In this document: positions 4,159 through 5,056 of the stretch, piece by piece
Position numbering within the stretch: the stretch's first letter is position 1
Layout: each line of letters starts with the position of its first letter
NCBI GenBank assembly: GCA_905193585.1
Contig: CAJJPG010000123.1
Span: 1 to 5,056 of the forward strand
DNA length: 5,056 bases
Source of the DNA: an uncultured Oscillospiraceae bacterium
GTDB taxonomy: Bacteria > Bacillota > Clostridia > Oscillospirales > Acutalibacteraceae
Direction of reading: 5' to 3'
The notes under the pieces: generated by a model
What the model was told of the DNA's origin: nothing
What the model saw: only the letters and a program-made list of their open reading frames with translations
Databases searched by the model: none
Made by a program: the position numbers and the translations under genes

Positions 4159-5056
4159 TTTCAAGCTCCTCGGCTTTTATAATTTTTACGGTGCCGCCGT
4201 GAATTTCCGGCAGCATGGCGATACTTGCAACGGCGCCGCTGCTTATTAGCGCGGCGATTATTCTGCGGCGTTTAAGGTCGGCTATGCTGCCCGCATGCGC
4301 GGTGGTTATAATATCAACGCCGCTGCAAAAACTTTCGCTGACGCGTTTTAGTTCCGCCTCGTTTCCTATTTCGTCAAACGCCACTATATCGGGAAACATT
4401 GTGCGCACCGCCATTTCAATTCCCGCAGCTTTATCGGTCGTAAGCAAAACATCACTGCCCGCGCCCAAATCATTGCCGCATTTTCCGTCAAAACTGCCCG
4501 ATATTTCACCGCGGCTGTCAATAACCGCTATGCGGTATATCTTCCCGCAAACGCCGCCCGCAAGCTGTCTTATAAGATCGCGTAAAACGGTGGTTTTTCC
4601 GCTGCCGGGGGGACCTGCTATCAGCAGTCCGCCGGGCTTATACGCCCGCGCAATATCATTAGCCGCCCCCGGTATTTCGTGCGCTATTCTTATATTAACC
4701 GATGAAATATCGCTCATATTTCCGTTTTCGTTCAATGTGCCGCAAACGCCCGCGCGGTTGCCGCCGCGCAGTCTTATGTACCCGTTTTTAAGCTCCTCTG
4801 TATGCGCATAAACAGAGCTTTTGCAAAGCAGTTTAAAGCTTTCGGCAAGCTCCGATACATCCGCCTTTAAAAGCCCGCGTGTCAGGCAAAATGATATTTG
4901 TCCGTTTTCAAGCACGAACACCGTGTCTCCGCCCACCGTGAGCGCCACGGGCAGCCCCGCCCGCAGCCGTATTTCCTCGGTGCTTTCCTTAACCCTTTCG
5001 GGTAATTTTTCAAGAACATTCCGTATTTTTGGGCTTACCCCGTAAAGCGCGTTATC
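4142..5056 (-). CDS. spoIIIAA: Stage III sporulation protein AA, secretion-type ATPase (5' end cut by window edge)
   Basis: 304 codons are visible, with no stop up to the edge; B. subtilis SpoIIIAA has about 307 aa, so only a few N-terminal residues are missing. A GTG at 4948 is not the start: the 36 codons upstream contain no ATG, GTG or TTG and encode the conserved N-terminal part (LPERVKESTEEIRLRAGLPV at visible 19-38). The protein has an N-terminal domain followed by a RecA-like ATPase core: Walker A GPPGSGKT (visible 148-155, bases 4592-4615), Walker B 'DIVAFDEI' (223-230) with its catalytic-type Glu, and TTAHAG (251-256) as the sensor-like histidine motif. It belongs to the AAA/secretion ATPases related to type II, type IV and pilus motors and is thought to energise assembly or transport at the forespore channel from the mother-cell cytoplasm. 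First gene of the operon, overlapping spoIIIAB by 17 bases. All nucleotide-binding residues look intact, so it should be active. Confidence 0.96.
   Translation of the reverse strand, partial: DNALYGVSPKIRNVLEKLPERVKESTEEIRLRAGLPVALTVGGDTVFVLENGQISFCLTRGLLKADVSELAESFKLLCKSSVYAHTEELKNGYIRLRGGNRAGVCGTLNENGNMSDISSVNIRIAHEIPGAANDIARAYKPGGLLIAGPPGSGKTTVLRDLIRQLAGGVCGKIYRIAVIDSRGEISGSFDGKCGNDLGAGSDVLLTTDKAAGIEMAVRTMFPDIVAFDEIGNEAELKRVSESFCSGVDIITTAHAGSIADLKRRRIIAALISSGAVASIAMLPEIHGGTVKIIKAEELENGVAV
4166..4170 (-). promoter_or_regulatory. Ribosome-binding site that fixes the spoIIIAB start
   Basis: AGGAG on the minus strand, inside the last codons of spoIIIAA. It is 7 bases from the ATG at 4158 and too close to the alternative TTG at 4164, so it selects the 150-aa product. 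Confidence 0.75.

Noticed and set aside
4215..4811. Plus-strand open frame of 198 codons antisense to spoIIIAA
   Set aside because: It is opposite the Walker A and Walker B coding region of a conserved ATPase, with no sign of an independent gene.

Overview
The window is an almost complete spoIIIA operon, the eight-gene locus spoIIIAA to spoIIIAH of endospore-forming Firmicutes, followed by a gene of the Asp23/Gls24 (YqhY-like) family. All nine genes are on the minus strand and read from the right edge to the left. Order, sizes and family motifs match the known operon throughout. The only incomplete gene is spoIIIAA, whose first few codons lie beyond the right edge. I see no foreign insertion, no broken gene and no RNA gene.

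Organism: a spore-former, or a descendant that keeps the locus. In Bacillus subtilis accB and accC separate spoIIIAH from yqhY. Here the Asp23 gene follows spoIIIAH directly, which is the arrangement I know from clostridial genomes. With moderate base composition and compact SpoIIIA proteins, this suggests a member of the Clostridia; that is inference from gene order and no finer placement is attempted.

Layout from right to left: spoIIIAA (ATPase, 5056-4142), spoIIIAB (4158-3706), spoIIIAC (3696-3502), spoIIIAD (3499-3113), spoIIIAE (3116-1983), spoIIIAF (1986-1546), spoIIIAG (1562-1011), spoIIIAH (1024-485), a 66-bp intergenic region with a sigma-A type promoter (454-481), the Asp23 gene (418-74), and a terminator-like hairpin (1-34). 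The eight spo genes overlap by 4 to 17 bases or are separated by at most 9, so they form one transcriptional unit. Its main promoter, expected to be sigma-E (mother cell) by homology, would lie outside the window.

How the genes work together (established for the family): the SpoIIIA proteins assemble in the mother-cell membrane around the engulfed forespore. With forespore SpoIIQ or a substitute they form a transenvelope channel (feeding tube) needed for late forespore gene expression. SpoIIIAA is the cytoplasmic ATPase; AB, AC, AD and AE are membrane subunits; AF, AG and AH carry ring-building domains that stack in the intermembrane space. The Asp23-family protein is probably a separate vegetative function with its own promoter. 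No terminator is seen between it and spoIIIAH, so sporulation transcripts could also read into it.

This is a well-described system, not a new one. The points worth a second look are the compact ring subunits, the dyad and direct repeat at the Asp23 promoter, the uneven ribosome-binding signals along the operon, and the strand asymmetry of the hairpin.
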